Shown: one piece after another, positions 51,334 through 58,350 of the stretch
How positions within the stretch are numbered: position 1 is the first letter of the stretch
How the letters are laid out: every line of letters starts with the position of its first letter
Source: CAVVKW01 sp963749035
Lineage (GTDB): Bacteria; Verrucomicrobiota; Verrucomicrobiia; Chthoniobacterales; JAATET01
Assembly (NCBI GenBank): GCA_963749035.1
Contig: CAVVKW010000002.1
Coordinates: 496,001 to 560,000, forward strand
Direction: 5' to 3'
DNA length: 64,000 nucleotides
Notes under the pieces: generated by a model
What the model was told of the DNA's origin: nothing
What the model saw: only the letters and a program-made list of their open reading frames with translations
Databases searched by the model: none
Made by a program: the position numbers and the translations under genes

Positions 51334-52317
51334 ATGAATCCAACCAAACTTCCATTCCACAAAGTCGCCGCCGCTCTCGCGGTCACCGTCGCCGCCGCCT
51401 TCACCGGCCAGGCCGAGCCACTCAAGATCGGTTACTCCGACTGGCCGGGCTGGGTCGCTTGGGAAATCGCCATTCAGAAAGACATGTTCGAAGAAGCCGA
51501 CGTCGACGTTGAATTCGAGTGGTTCGAATACGTTCCGTCCATGGACGCCTTCGCCGCCGGTCAACTCGACGCCGTTTGCATGACCAACGGCGACGCCCTC
51601 GTCACCGGCGCCACCGGCGCTCCCAGCCGCGCCATCGTCATCAACGATTTCTCCAACGGCAACGACATGATCGTTGCCCAGCCCGGCATCGAATCCGTCA
51701 AGGACCTCAAGGGCAAAAAGATCGGCGTCGAAGTTGGCTTCGTCGGCCACCTCCTTGTCCTGAAGGCCCTCGAGGCTAATGGAATGACCGAGTCCGACGT
51801 CGAACTCGTCAACGTCCCCACCAACGAGACCCCGAAGGCTCTCGCTTCCGGTGACGTCGACGCCATCGCCGCCTGGCAGCCAAGTTCCGGCCAAGCCCTC
51901 AAAGCCGTCCCCGGATCCACGAAGATCTACACCAGCTCCGACGTCCCCGGTCTCATCTACGACGTCCTCGCCGTCAGCCCCGCCAGCCTCTCCGCCCATC
52001 CCGAAGAGTGGAAGAAGGTCGCCAAAGTCTGGTATCAGGCCGTCGATTTTCTCATGGACCCCGAGACTCGTGACGAAGCCATCGCCATCATGGCCTCGCG
52101 CGTGAACCTCGAACCCGCCGAATACGCGGCCTTCGTTGAAGGGACCAAGATCCTCACCCTCGAAGAAGCCAAGGCCCGCTACGCCGAAGGCGATGGCCTC
52201 GACTCCATCTACGGATCAAACGTGATCGTCGACAAATTCAACGTCGACAACGCGGTCTACCCAGAAGCCCTCGACACGGCCGAATACATCGACCCATCGA
52301 TCACCGCCGGGATGTAA
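51334..52317 (+). CDS. ABC transporter substrate-binding protein, NMT1/SsuA type
   Basis: This 327-residue periplasmic protein has a signal peptide (KVAAALAVTVAAAFTGQA) and a type II binding fold: LKIGYSDWPGWVAWEIA at the start, the MDAFAAGQLDAVCMTNGDALV hinge, and DLKGKKIGVEVGFVGHLLVLKAL. Family members bind taurine, alkanesulfonates, nitrate, thiamine precursors or other small nitrogenous molecules. The W-P-G-W near the N-terminus could form an aromatic cage for a cationic ligand such as an amine (inference). The first gene of a complete transporter operon with permease and ATPase. Confidence 0.9.
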   Translation: MNPTKLPFHKVAAALAVTVAAAFTGQAEPLKIGYSDWPGWVAWEIAIQKDMFEEADVDVEFEWFEYVPSMDAFAAGQLDAVCMTNGDALVTGATGAPSRAIVINDFSNGNDMIVAQPGIESVKDLKGKKIGVEVGFVGHLLVLKALEANGMTESDVELVNVPTNETPKALASGDVDAIAAWQPSSGQALKAVPGSTKIYTSSDVPGLIYDVLAVSPASLSAHPEEWKKVAKVWYQAVDFLMDPETRDEAIAIMASRVNLEPAEYAAFVEGTKILTLEEAKARYAEGDGLDSIYGSNVIVDKFNVDNAVYPEALDTAEYIDPSITAGM

Positions 52318-52377
52318 TCCAGCGTTCCAACGGAAGGGGCCGCTCCAACCCTCCCCTTCCGACCCGCACCTCGCCTG

Positions 52378-53424
52378 ATGACGAAAAAACGACGCTCTCA
52401 ATGGCTCGTGCCATTCGGCGAGGTGACCCCCCTCCAGCAAGGCGTCCTCCTTTGGGCGTCCTTTCTTTTGCCCATCGCCCTCTGGGCCATCGTCAGCTAC
52501 GTCCCCTTCATCTGGCACCCACTGGTCGAAGTTCGTGAACCGGGCAACGTCTCCTACTTCAAGGAAGGCACCCTCGTTCCGAAAGAGACCTTCCGGGCCG
52601 AGAACGCCAAGATGCAGGAATCCGGCCAGGCGATCGCCACCGGCCGACCCGCCAACCCCATTTTTCTGCCCGCGCCCCACGAGGTCGCCACGGCGTTCTA
52701 CGACAGCTTCACCACCCCGCCCCGCCGCCGCGGCGAGAAGTGGCTCCACGAAAGCCTCTGGCAAAGTATCCAAGTCATCTTTTGGGGCTTCACCATCAGC
52801 TCCATCGTTGGCGTTCCGCTCGGCATCCTCGCCGGGACCTTCCCGATTTTCTCCCGGCTCACCGAGCCCTTCATCGATTTCACCCGCTACATGCCCGCCC
52901 CCGCCTTCGGCGCTCTCGCCGTCGCCGTCGTTGGGATTTACGAAGCCCCGAAGATCGCCATCATCGTCATCGGCACCTTCTTCCAGCAGGTCCTCGTCAT
53001 CGCCAACACCACCCGCAAAGTCGACCCCGCCCTCATCGAAGCCTCGCAAACCCTCGGCGCCAATCGGCTCCAGATTCTCTTCCGCGTCGTCGTCCCCGCC
53101 ATCATCGTCGACCTCTACAACGACATGCGCATCCTCCTCGGCTGGGCCTGGACCTACCTCATCGTCGCCGAGCTCATTGGCGCCTCCTCCGGCATCACCT
53201 ACTTCATCAACCAACAAGCCAAATACCGCATTTACGACAACGTCTTCGCCGCCATCATCATGATCGGCATCATCGGCTTCACGTTCGACCGCTTCCTCGA
53301 TTGGCTCCGCCGCCAGATCTTCCCGTGGGTGAAAACGGCCAAACCCGGCCTACTCAGCACCATCCTCAAAAATCGCCGGGCGCGCCTCACCGCCGCGCCC
53401 GCACTCAAGGAGGCGACAACGTGA
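52378..53424 (+). CDS. ABC transporter permease, SsuC/TauC type
   Basis: This 348-residue permease has an N-terminal helix (GVLLWASFLLPIALWAIVSYV), a large periplasmic loop of about 90 residues before the transmembrane domain, then the conserved SIVGVPLGILAGTFPIFSRLTEPFIDFTRYMPAPAFGAL and the EAA-type loop IEASQTLGANRLQILFRVVVPA. The enlarged loop is unusual compared with SsuC (about 260 residues). It is coupled to the ATPase by a GTGA overlap with a good AGGAGG. Confidence 0.92.
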   Translation: MTKKRRSQWLVPFGEVTPLQQGVLLWASFLLPIALWAIVSYVPFIWHPLVEVREPGNVSYFKEGTLVPKETFRAENAKMQESGQAIATGRPANPIFLPAPHEVATAFYDSFTTPPRRRGEKWLHESLWQSIQVIFWGFTISSIVGVPLGILAGTFPIFSRLTEPFIDFTRYMPAPAFGALAVAVVGIYEAPKIAIIVIGTFFQQVLVIANTTRKVDPALIEASQTLGANRLQILFRVVVPAIIVDLYNDMRILLGWAWTYLIVAELIGASSGITYFINQQAKYRIYDNVFAAIIMIGIIGFTFDRFLDWLRRQIFPWVKTAKPGLLSTILKNRRARLTAAPALKEATT

Positions 53425-54347
53425 CCGCCGAAATCCAAAATCCAAAATCCAAAATCCAAAATGGATTGGACCTCCCCAGCTACCTCGACCAATCGCCCGA
53501 TGTCGCCGACCGGTTCCAAAAACTTCGCGAACGCCCCGTCATCCTCGACGCCCGCGACGTGACCAAAGTCTTCGGCGACGGACCCGAAGCCAATACCACC
53601 CTCGACCGCATCTCCATGCAGGTCCACCGGCGCGAATTCATCTCCATCGTCGGACCCTCCGGCTGCGGGAAATCCACGTTTGCCCGCATCGTCGCCGGAC
53701 TCGACTTTCCCACCGACGGGGAAATCCTCCTCGACGGCCGACCCGTTGATCAGCCCGGCTCCGACCGCGGCATGGTCTTCCAAGGCTACACCCTCTTCCC
53801 CTGGCTCACCGTCCGCCGCAACGTCATGTTCGGCCTCCAGGTCAGCGGAAAATCCCGGTTCGACGCCGAGTCCGAAGCCCGCGAGTGGATCCACCTCGTC
53901 GGCCTCTCGAAGTTTGAGAACGCCTACCCGCACGAGCTCTCCGGCGGCATGAAGCAGCGCGTCGCCATCGCCCGCGCACTCGCCAACAAGCCCCGCATCC
54001 TCCTCATGGACGAGCCCTTCGGCGCCCTCGACGCTCAGACCCGCGCGCAAATGCAAGCTTACCTCCTTCACATCTGGCGCTCCGTCGACATCACCATCCT
54101 CTTCATCACCCACGACCTCGACGAGGCCGTTTACCTCTCCGACCGCATCCTCGTCCTCGGCACCGGACCCTCCCGCATTCTCGAATTCGTCGAAAATCCC
54201 GTCCCCCGTCCCCGCTCACCCGACCAGTTCCTCACCGGCCCCTTCCTCGCCACCAAACGTCGACTCGAACACCTCATCCACCCCCACACCGAGGAACAGC
54301 CCCTCCCCAACATCCGGCTCACCAAAGTCGGCGACGAGGTCGAATGA
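53421..54347 (+). CDS. ABC transporter ATP-binding protein, SsuB/TauB type
   Basis: This 308-residue ATPase starts at GTG 53421, 7 bases after AGGAGG. Codons 4-14 (I-Q-N-P-K-S-K-I-Q-N-G) are made by a 7-bp tandem repeat. The ABC domain begins near residue 42, with Walker A GPSGCGKST (about 78-86), Q-loop VFQGYTLFPWLTV, signature LSGGMKQR, Walker B LLMDEPFGALD and switch ITHDLDEAV. The C-terminal tail of about 50 residues is longer than in SsuB. It energises the importer begun at 51334. Confidence 0.93.
   Translation: MTAEIQNPKSKIQNGLDLPSYLDQSPDVADRFQKLRERPVILDARDVTKVFGDGPEANTTLDRISMQVHRREFISIVGPSGCGKSTFARIVAGLDFPTDGEILLDGRPVDQPGSDRGMVFQGYTLFPWLTVRRNVMFGLQVSGKSRFDAESEAREWIHLVGLSKFENAYPHELSGGMKQRVAIARALANKPRILLMDEPFGALDAQTRAQMQAYLLHIWRSVDITILFITHDLDEAVYLSDRILVLGTGPSRILEFVENPVPRPRSPDQFLTGPFLATKRRLEHLIHPHTEEQPLPNIRLTKVGDEVE
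53430..53464. repeat. 5 x 7-bp AAAATCC repeat at the start of the ATPase gene
   Basis: Units GAAATCC, AAAATCC (three times) and AAAATGG follow the GTG start by nine bases and are translated. It is the same family as 49850-49884. Confidence 0.92.
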
Positions 54348-54426
54348 GAGGATCCACCATCTGAAGTCCGAAATTACTCCCCTCGCCCGCCTTGACTTCT
54401 CCAGATCATCGCCGAGCTTCCTACCC

Positions 54427-54744
54427 ATGGCAGGTCGAGTTTTCCTCATTCTGACGCTCTGCGTCGGCCTGCTTGTTCCTGCCGTTAACGCCATCCCGCT
54501 CACCGCGGGAGAGGCCGTCGCCTGCTGCGTTGCGACGACCGCAGTCGCAACCTGCCGGGATTGCACCCCCGACCAAACGAAGTCACCCGTTTGCTGCTCC
54601 GCCGTCGCACCGATTCACTTCGTCGTGCTCACCGACAACTTTGATCTGACGCCACCCTTCCGGGCTTACGCCTATCCAGCCTTTCGCGCGTCCGGCGCGA
54701 CCGTGTCGCAATTCCCCCCGACACCACCTCCGCAGTTCTCCTGA
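54427..54744 (+). CDS. small secreted Cys-containing protein
   Basis: This 105-residue protein has a signal peptide (VFLILTLCVGLLVPAVNA). The mature part has Cys clusters (ACC, CRDC, VCC) in its first half and an aromatic, Pro-rich tail (PPFRAYAYPAF, PPTPPPQF). I recognise no domain. The Cys pattern may bind metal or be disulfide-linked in the periplasm. It lies between the ABC transporter and the Cys-rich peptide gene, from which a perfect hairpin separates it. Confidence 0.6.
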   Translation: MAGRVFLILTLCVGLLVPAVNAIPLTAGEAVACCVATTAVATCRDCTPDQTKSPVCCSAVAPIHFVVLTDNFDLTPPFRAYAYPAFRASGATVSQFPPTPPPQFS

Positions 54745-54759
54745 CGTCTCCTGCGTTCA

Positions 54760-54781
54760 TCGCCACGAACTCTCGTGGCGA
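54760..54781. terminator. 9-bp hairpin between the two Cys-rich genes
   Basis: TCGCCACGA pairs perfectly with TCGTGGCGA around a 4-base loop, 15 bases after the stop. No T-run follows, so it may be an attenuator or processing site instead of a full terminator. Confidence 0.5.
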
Positions 54782-54816
54782 ATCATCAGAGAAAAATCCA
54801 ATTTGGAGGAATTCCT

Positions 54817-54957
54817 ATGAAAGCATTGCTGATCCTATCAGCGGCTCTCGCCCTCGTGGCGTTGCCCTTCACGTCCAACGTGAAAGCCACCGAAGTGCCC
54901 GCTTGCTGCGCATGCAGCGGTTGCACCACCTGCGACGTGTGCCCAAGCTGCGAGTAA
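54817..54957 (+). CDS. 46-residue secreted Cys-rich peptide
   Basis: This tiny gene has an excellent ribosome binding site (GGAGGA 6 bases before ATG) and a strong terminator directly behind it, which argues for real and probably high expression. The product has a signal peptide (ALLILSAALALVALPF) and a mature part with eight Cys in the last 18 residues, in C-C-x-C-x2-C-x2-C-x2-C-x2-C spacing interrupted once. This suggests a metallothionein-like metal ligand set or a knot of disulfides. I know no matching family. The larger in-frame start at 54775 would precede the Shine-Dalgarno and is rejected. Confidence 0.72.
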   Translation: MKALLILSAALALVALPFTSNVKATEVPACCACSGCTTCDVCPSCE

Positions 54958-54975
54958 ACCCGCAGAACTCAGTCG

Positions 54976-55014
54976 AAACGCCCGCCGAGTCCATCGGCGG
55001 GCGTTTCTTTTTTT
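54976..55014 (+). terminator. rho-independent terminator
   Basis: A 13-bp perfect stem (AAACGCCCGCCGA with its complement, 5-base loop) runs to 55006 and is followed by C and seven T. It is the strongest intrinsic terminator seen in the window and directly follows the Cys-rich peptide gene. Confidence 0.9.
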
Positions 55015-55087
55015 CAACCCACGGCCCCGGCCCCGCACGCCACCTGCTCCTCCACCAATCCAGAGCGCACCACCAGCTTCCAAGAAT

Positions 55088-55834
55088 TTGAAACTCTCTA
55101 CCCTTTCCTGGCCCGACCTACCCGCCCTGCAGTCCACCGCCCAAGGCCTCCTCGTCATCCCCGTCGGGGCCACCGAGCAGCACGGCCCCCACCTCCCCAT
55201 CGACACCGACACGCGCATCGCCGAAGCCGCCTGCCACGCCGGCGCCGACCGCACCGCCACCCCCACGCCCGTCGCGCCGGCCCTCGCCTACACCGTTTCC
55301 CTCGGGCACACCGCGAAATGGCCCGGCACGTTCTCGCTTTCGCACGCCACGTTCATCGCCACCGTCCGCGAGCTCGCCGACTGGGCGCTCGCCACCGGCT
55401 GGACCCGCCTCCTCTTCATCAACTCCCACTTCGGCAACGACGCCGCCCTCCGCGTCGCCGTCGACCAGATCCGCACCACCCACCTCGGCAAACTCCAAGT
55501 TGGCACCCACAACGTCTTCGACCTCACCCCCGGCATCTGGTCCGCCTACACCGCCGACGCCGCCGACCTCCACGCCAACAAAGCCGAGACCGACCTCCTG
55601 CTCCATCTGTGTCCCGAAGTCGTCCACGCCGACCGGTTGAAAGAATCCAACGACCCCGACCGCACCACCGGCACCGTCTTCTCCTACCCGGTCAGCCAGA
55701 CCAGCCTCAACGGCGTCACCGGCTTTCCCTCCCGCGCGACCGCCGGCGCCGGCGCCACCCTCTTCGACCAGATCACCACCGCCCTCGCTGACCTCTTCGA
55801 ACGAGCCAAGACCGAGACCCCGCCCCTCGGTTAG
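55088..55834 (+). CDS. creatininase-family amidohydrolase
   Basis: This 248-residue metalloenzyme of the creatinine amidohydrolase fold starts at TTG. The metal motif is VIPVGATEQHGPHLPIDTDTRIA, with Glu, His and Asp ligands. A second motif is FINSHFGND (canonical N-x-H-G-G/N), and HANKAETDLLL corresponds to the usual H-A-G-E-x-E-T, with Lys at the position of the first Glu. The family includes creatininase, MftE peptidase and riboflavin-pathway amidohydrolases. With the catabolic genes downstream it may open a cyclic amide or a glutamyl amide (inference). Confidence 0.88.
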   Translation: MKLSTLSWPDLPALQSTAQGLLVIPVGATEQHGPHLPIDTDTRIAEAACHAGADRTATPTPVAPALAYTVSLGHTAKWPGTFSLSHATFIATVRELADWALATGWTRLLFINSHFGNDAALRVAVDQIRTTHLGKLQVGTHNVFDLTPGIWSAYTADAADLHANKAETDLLLHLCPEVVHADRLKESNDPDRTTGTVFSYPVSQTSLNGVTGFPSRATAGAGATLFDQITTALADLFERAKTETPPLG

Positions 55835-55891
55835 TCAACCGAACCCGTCGCTTCTCGCCCACCCGGCCCGCAACCTGCTCCCCTCCGCAGC

Positions 55892-56602
55892 ATGCGATCC
55901 ACCGATCACCACCGTCCGGTCGCCCGCCTCGCCGCCACCTTCTCCCACCTCCTGAGCCTCGGGGTGACCCAACGCGACACCTACCTCGCCGTCATTCGAT
56001 CCGTTCTCGACGCCAACCCCACCGCCAACGGCATCTGGTCCGTTTGGGAACCCAACGCGCTCGACGGTCGCGACGTCGCCTATCAGCACGCCCCGGGGCA
56101 CGACGCCACCGGCCGCTTCGTTCCCCATTGGCACCGCACCCGCGGCCACGCCAAGCTCGACCCCGTCACCGGCTACGCCGAGCGCCGCCTCGCGACCTGG
56201 TATCAAATCCCCTTCCAAAGTGCCGAACTCTGCGCTGTCGATCCGTATTTCTATCCCATCGACAATGGCATCCACCGCATCACCAGCGAAGTCGCCCCCA
56301 TCGTCGCCGAAGGCCGCTGCCTCGGAGTCGCCGGCATCGACCACATCGCTCGCTCCACCCCCCGCCCCGCCGACGCGCTCACCGCCGCGCCCCGGGTCCG
56401 CTCCCTCGCTACCGAAGCCCACGCCGCCCTCACCCCCCGCGAACGCGAAGTTCACCACTGGCTCAGCGAAGGCAAATCCAACGACGAGATCGCCACCGTT
56501 CTCGGCATCAGTCCGCACACCGTCAAAAATCACCTCGACCACATCTTCCAAAAGCTCGGCGTCGAAAACCGCCTCGCCGCCATCACGGTCCGATCTCAGT
56601 AA
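55892..56602 (+). CDS. Cache-like sensor / LuxR-type transcription regulator
   Basis: This 236-residue protein joins a ligand-sensing domain and a LuxR helix-turn-helix. Residues about 20-160 resemble a Cache domain, with GIWSVWEPNALDGRD, RFVPHWHRTRG, a Y-x3-R-x4-WY motif (WY near 103-104) and the second half IHRITSEVAPIVAEGRCLGVAGID. Residues about 172-232 are the HTH, LTPREREVHHWLSEGKSNDEIATVLGISPHTVKNHL. There is no transmembrane helix, so sensing is cytoplasmic. Cache domains with this WY/R pattern bind amino acids or amines in other proteins. It is the likely regulator of the flanking operons. Confidence 0.85.
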   Translation: MRSTDHHRPVARLAATFSHLLSLGVTQRDTYLAVIRSVLDANPTANGIWSVWEPNALDGRDVAYQHAPGHDATGRFVPHWHRTRGHAKLDPVTGYAERRLATWYQIPFQSAELCAVDPYFYPIDNGIHRITSEVAPIVAEGRCLGVAGIDHIARSTPRPADALTAAPRVRSLATEAHAALTPREREVHHWLSEGKSNDEIATVLGISPHTVKNHLDHIFQKLGVENRLAAITVRSQ

Positions 56603-56606
56603 CGCC

Positions 56607-58184
56607 TCACTCTTTCGGCACCCGAAACATTTCTCCAGAATACGGACATTTCACCTCGTCATCCGGCTGGTATCCCCGCAAATCCACGTATCCCGAATCA
56701 GGCGCATGGGGGCTCGTCACAAAACCCGACTTCCCCTTCACGGGCGTCCCGTAAGGCATCTCATTCTTCTCCCTCGGCTGCTCAGCCTCCCGCGCAACCG
56801 ATTCGGCAGCCAACGCGTTCGCCGCTTCGTGAGACATAATTTTACCCGCGCTATCGACAAACCGCGAAGTCACAAAAACGAACAACGTCCGGTCGACCTC
56901 GTCGACCTCGTCGATCTTCTTCGTTCGGTCTTCCTTCGGTCCGGATTCGACGGTCTGTTCGTCCCGTCGGGCCAAACCACCGATCACCAGTGTCGCGCCT
57001 GATTCCACCGAGACCTGCGACTGGGACTGCCGCACCGCGAAGATCGGTTGATTGATCGTAGCCGCCGTTCCCGCTGAACCTTCAGCCTTCTCGAGCCGCC
57101 CGCCCAAGCTCAAACCCGGTGGCTTTTCCGCCCCGTAATCGATAAACCCATCGAAATCGACGACCCTCGCATCGACGTTCAGATCGATCATCCCCCCGCC
57201 GCCGGCCTCCGGTTTCACGTTGAGAATCACTCCAGTCTCCTCGGTTTCAAACTGCTTCGGCTTTGGTGGCGTCGCACCATCCGGCGGATCGAATTCGACC
57301 GGATAGCGAAACTCGCGAACGAGGCTGATCGTCGCACGCTGACCCACCTTCGTCGTGACTTTCGGCGCCGTCATTAAGTCGATCCCTTCCATTTGATTCA
57401 TCGATCGCACCAGCGACTCGAAATCTTCCGGCTCGAGGATGCGATTCGCCATCTCCGCCTTCACCCGCGGATCGTCTAAGAGCGAACTCTCGACCTCCAC
57501 AAACTTCGCCTCGATTTCGACCTGTCCTGACGCCGCGACCATTTCAGCGTCGTCTGCACGGCTGATCTCTCCCGAAACCAGCGCTAGCGTGACGAGTGAA
57601 TCGTCCTCCGCCTCATCCCTGCCGAGCAGAAAGAGCGAAACCTCACCGGGCGTCATCTTGGCAACACCCGTCACTTCCGACTCGGAAAATTGCGGTTTCC
57701 AGGTCGAACCCGTGGTCTCGAACCCATCGAAACGCGTGTCCGAAATGCCAACCTCCAACGCCACGGCCCCAGAGGAAATTGTCGGCTTCACTCGAATCTC
57801 CAAACCCACGTTTCGTGGTTTAAACTCGAGCGCAAGTGCACGCTCCCCCGCCGCAGTTGGTTCGCTCCAACGCATCGGGATTGAGACCCGACGGCCCAAG
57901 CCCGCCGTCGCCAATTCGCCACCGTTGACCACGGTCTCGAACGTCCCGTTTACCCGCCCGCTTCCTTCCCGCAGCGCGTCGAGCAACGTCGCAGCCTGAT
58001 CTTCAGATAGGACCCCGACCAAGCCAGGCTCATCTCCGGATTCAACCCATTCCCCCGCGGACTTCGGATCCATCTCGAAGACCTTCACCCCTACCTCCAC
58101 CGGCTGTCCGGAGGCCTCGACGCGTCCCGCAACGCCAATGAATCCAACGAAAAGCAAAAAACAGATCTGAGGGGAAATCTTCAT
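56607..58184 (-). CDS. secretin-like type II/III secretion system protein
   Basis: This 525-residue exported protein has a signal peptide (ISPQICFLLFVGFIGVAGRVEA). The first half repeats a secretin-like segment (GTFETVVNGGELAT...EFKPRNVGLEIRVKPT). The second half is the secretin core, with VEIEAKFVEV, MTAPKVTTKVGQRATISLVREFRYP, GVILNVKPEA, V-S-V-E-S-G-A-T-L-V-I-G-G-L and LFVFVTSRFVD. A C-terminal extension of about 80 residues follows. It has no N0 or multiple N domains, so it is not a typical GspD/PilQ. A short period-9 repeat codes for E-V-D-E-V-D in the tip loop. It stops 5 bases from the convergent LuxR gene; ATG 58184 gives the signal peptide. Confidence 0.82.
   Translation of the reverse strand: MKISPQICFLLFVGFIGVAGRVEASGQPVEVGVKVFEMDPKSAGEWVESGDEPGLVGVLSEDQAATLLDALREGSGRVNGTFETVVNGGELATAGLGRRVSIPMRWSEPTAAGERALALEFKPRNVGLEIRVKPTISSGAVALEVGISDTRFDGFETTGSTWKPQFSESEVTGVAKMTPGEVSLFLLGRDEAEDDSLVTLALVSGEISRADDAEMVAASGQVEIEAKFVEVESSLLDDPRVKAEMANRILEPEDFESLVRSMNQMEGIDLMTAPKVTTKVGQRATISLVREFRYPVEFDPPDGATPPKPKQFETEETGVILNVKPEAGGGGMIDLNVDARVVDFDGFIDYGAEKPPGLSLGGRLEKAEGSAGTAATINQPIFAVRQSQSQVSVESGATLVIGGLARRDEQTVESGPKEDRTKKIDEVDEVDRTLFVFVTSRFVDSAGKIMSHEAANALAAESVAREAEQPREKNEMPYGTPVKGKSGFVTSPHAPDSGYVDLRGYQPDDEVKCPYSGEMFRVPKE
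56892..56918. repeat. 3 x 9-bp GTCGACCTC repeat in the secretin-like gene
   Basis: Two exact GTCGACCTC units and a diverged third encode D-E-V-D-E-V-D on the minus strand, inside the loop after GGLARRDEQ. It resembles a different short-period family than the 7- and 8-bp ones. Confidence 0.7.
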
Positions 58185-58296
58185 TCGTCCAGCCGACCAC
58201 ACTCGGACCATCACGTCAATTCGATGCCTGGCAATCACCTCCCTCAAGGCGCCAACCCACCGGACCCCACACCGAGAAATCGGCCGCAATTTCGCC

Positions 58297-58318
58297 GTAT
58301 AGGAAGCTCTTCCTATAC
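58297..58318. promoter_or_regulatory. perfect 22-bp palindrome, candidate operator
   Basis: GTATAGGAAG, two central bases, CTTCCTATAC: a perfect 10-bp inverted repeat with a 2-base centre, 32 bases before the GTG of the GS-like gene. It lies in the 166-base divergent region with the secretin-like gene. The size and symmetry fit a dimeric HTH regulator such as the Cache-LuxR protein at 55892. It is too tightly spaced for a terminator hairpin. Confidence 0.72.
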
Positions 58319-58350
58319 CGCTCGGCACGCGTCGGGCTCAAGTTCACCAC

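Noticed and set aside
54391..54426. Promoter with TTGACT before the Cys-containing protein
   Set aside because: A reasonable -35 is present, but no -10 hexamer lies at 16-18 bases distance.
54775..54816. Longer start for the Cys-rich peptide
   Set aside because: It would place the excellent GGAGGA inside the coding region and put polar residues in front of the signal peptide.
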